This document shows positions 63,164-64,000 of a stretch of DNA of 64,000 bases, piece by piece (position 1 is the first letter of the stretch; every line of letters starts with the position of its first letter). The position numbers and the translations under genes were made by a program. The notes beneath the pieces were generated by a model, which saw only the letters and a program-made list of their open reading frames with translations, was not told where the DNA came from and searched no databases. The stretch is from a bacterium. Its GTDB lineage: Bacteria; 4484-113; JAFGCY01. The DNA is taken from NCBI GenBank assembly GCA_016932385.1, contig JAFGCY010000098.1, positions 1 to 64,000 of the forward strand, in the 5' to 3' direction.

Positions 63164-63243
63164 GCGCTCATTGTGGCGTAACGCAGCTTACCATCCCCCC
63201 TAACTTGGTAGGGCCCCGGGAGACCGGGGCCTGTTTAGTTTCA
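63164..63243 (+). ncRNA. Candidate small RNA with C-rich loop
   Basis: Between two divergent protein genes there is a plus-strand terminator (63212-63243) that no protein gene can need, so it should end an independent short transcript. TATAGT at 63152-63157 could be its -10 box, giving a start near 63164 and an RNA of about 80 bases. It can fold into a 5' stem partly (TTGCGC near 63162 with GCGTAA), a middle hairpin with 5-bp stem (TACCA 63189-63193, TGGTA 63206-63210) and a 12-base loop containing TCCCCCC, then the terminator. A C-rich loop that could pair with Shine-Dalgarno sites is known from some regulatory RNAs. No known family recognised. Confidence 0.45.
63212..63243 (+). terminator. 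Intrinsic terminator
   Basis: Perfect 8-bp stem GGCCCCGG/CCGGGGCC with a GAGA loop followed by TGTTTAGTTT. It lies on the plus strand between divergent genes. Confidence 0.75.
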
Positions 63244-63290
63244 CGCCACCCGGCGCTCAGGCTTCCCTGGCCGCTGCCGATATACCTCAT

Positions 63291-64000
63291 ATGAGCAAGG
63301 TCAGTTTCACGCGCGCGGCGCTTCTCGGCGCCGTGATGTTGCTGGTGTTCACCGGCGCGGCCGGGGCGGGGGACCGCCGGCAGGTGGTGGTGACCGACAA
63401 GCCGCTATATACCATGCTGCCCAGCGCGGCGGCGGACGCCGGGCTGGATAGCATCGTGCTGTCCGGGCTGGACTACACCGCGGTGGCGCCGCCCGGTGTG
63501 CGCGTGCGTGTAGTCGAGGACGAGCCGTACAGCTATGTCAACGGCAACCGGCAGTGCGTGAAGCCCTACCTGCGCCACGGCCTTAGCCGGCTGACGCTCT
63601 ACGCCACGTCGCCAGCGGGCGGCAGCTACGAGGCGCGGATCAACCTGCGCCAGGAACCCGGCCTGAACGGGCTGAACACGCTTCGGCTATCCTTCGACAC
63701 CGCCGCCAGCTATATATATACGCATTCGCTGCTCGGGGAGGACCAGCGCGGGCAGGTCGCCTATGCATTGGAGGAGATCCGCTCGCCGCTCGGCCTGACC
63801 GATCCCGACGACCGCGACAACCGCCACCGCGAGTACCTGCGCTACTCGGCGGCGGTGATCAACCCACTCGTCTGGCAGGAGCCGGTGGAGGAAGCGCCCG
63901 GCGACGTGCTGGCGCAGGCTGCGCCCGACGCCGTCGCGGAGCCGGCGGCCGTAGAAGAGGGGGATGCCGCGATCATCGACTCCGCCGCCAGCGCCGAGAG
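63291..64000 (+). CDS. Secreted protein of unknown function, cut by window end
   Basis: The frame stays open from ATG to the window edge, 236 complete codons. It begins with a signal peptide (basic MSKVSFTRAA, hydrophobic core, cleavage near AGA|GD). The visible mature part is beta-rich with Tyr/Arg, and from about residue 200 becomes acidic and Ala/Glu/Val-rich, resembling a linker. I recognise no family in the visible part. The start has no clear ribosome site; TATACC lies 4 bases upstream. The protein extends beyond 64000, so its domains cannot be judged. Confidence 0.68.
   Translation, partial: MSKVSFTRAALLGAVMLLVFTGAAGAGDRRQVVVTDKPLYTMLPSAAADAGLDSIVLSGLDYTAVAPPGVRVRVVEDEPYSYVNGNRQCVKPYLRHGLSRLTLYATSPAGGSYEARINLRQEPGLNGLNTLRLSFDTAASYIYTHSLLGEDQRGQVAYALEEIRSPLGLTDPDDRDNRHREYLRYSAAVINPLVWQEPVEEAPGDVLAQAAPDAVAEPAAVEEGDAAIIDSAASAE

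Noticed and set aside
1-64000. CRISPR arrays, rRNA or tRNA genes
   Set aside because: No regularly spaced repeats, rRNA-like sequence or convincing tRNA cloverleaf could be seen on either strand by eye; a tRNAscan and CRISPR search would settle this.

Overview
The window is GC-rich bacterial chromosome interrupted by two clearly AT-richer patches (about 12.4-15.1 kb and 53.1-56.5 kb). I see no rRNA, tRNA, CRISPR array, prophage or insertion sequence. The organism cannot be named from sequence alone. A lipoprotein-rich envelope, multihaem cytochrome, sodium-pumping decarboxylase, dockerin-like/PKD surface proteins and frequent leaderless starts suggest an uncultured, deep-branching lineage (Planctomycetota- or Armatimonadota-like; low confidence). 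TGA is used as a normal stop.

Layout. 0.2-9.0 kb (minus strand): tetrahaem cytochrome/phosphoesterase-like protein, RidA, AI-2E transporter, secreted VOC protein, M50-type membrane protease, a five-PKD lipoprotein, a small lipoprotein and a CoA-binding protein. 9-12.4 kb: tandem UshA-type 5'-nucleotidases, one with a damaged active site. 12.7-15 kb: AT-rich island with a one-helix membrane protein (apparently frameshifted), a TPR protein and an HExxH protease. 15.2-22 kb: two paralogous secreted proteins built of GDDxY repeats, flanking a lipoprotein gene broken by an in-frame TGA. 22.5-25.9 kb: sodium-pumping decarboxylase operon (gamma, alpha+biotin, beta). 26-36.6 kb: three large lipoproteins with dockerin-like modules and, in two, a preceding cohesin-like domain. 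36.6-41.6 kb: a MocR-type regulator divergent from a cassette of cysteine-desulfurase-like enzyme, two small proteins and two V4R-like proteins. 41.7-49.9 kb: exopolysaccharide/O-antigen genes. 49.96-53.1 kb: B12-binding protein, stand-alone lipoyl-type domain, serS and queA. 53.2-57.6 kb: intact sugar nucleotidyltransferase, Nudix-like membrane protein, methyltransferase and a degenerate nucleotidyltransferase paralogue. 57.6-64 kb: lipoproteins, glycosyltransferase, solute-binding protein, phosphoesterase, a probable small RNA and a secreted protein cut by the window edge.

How it fits together. Many products are exported or membrane-bound and contribute to a structured surface: polysaccharide synthesis, calcium-loop lipoproteins and repeat proteins. 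About ten genes have a TAnnnT -10 box ending 6-8 bases before the start codon, so their mRNAs should begin at or next to the start codon; genes inside operons and many others have normal Shine-Dalgarno sites. This signal also corrects several start codons.

Best candidates for undescribed biology: the MocR/desulfurase/V4R cassette (36.6-41.6 kb), the AT-rich TPR-protease island (12.7-15 kb), the C-rich-loop small RNA near 63.2 kb, the cohesin-dockerin-like lipoproteins, and the intact/degenerate nucleotidyltransferase pair.
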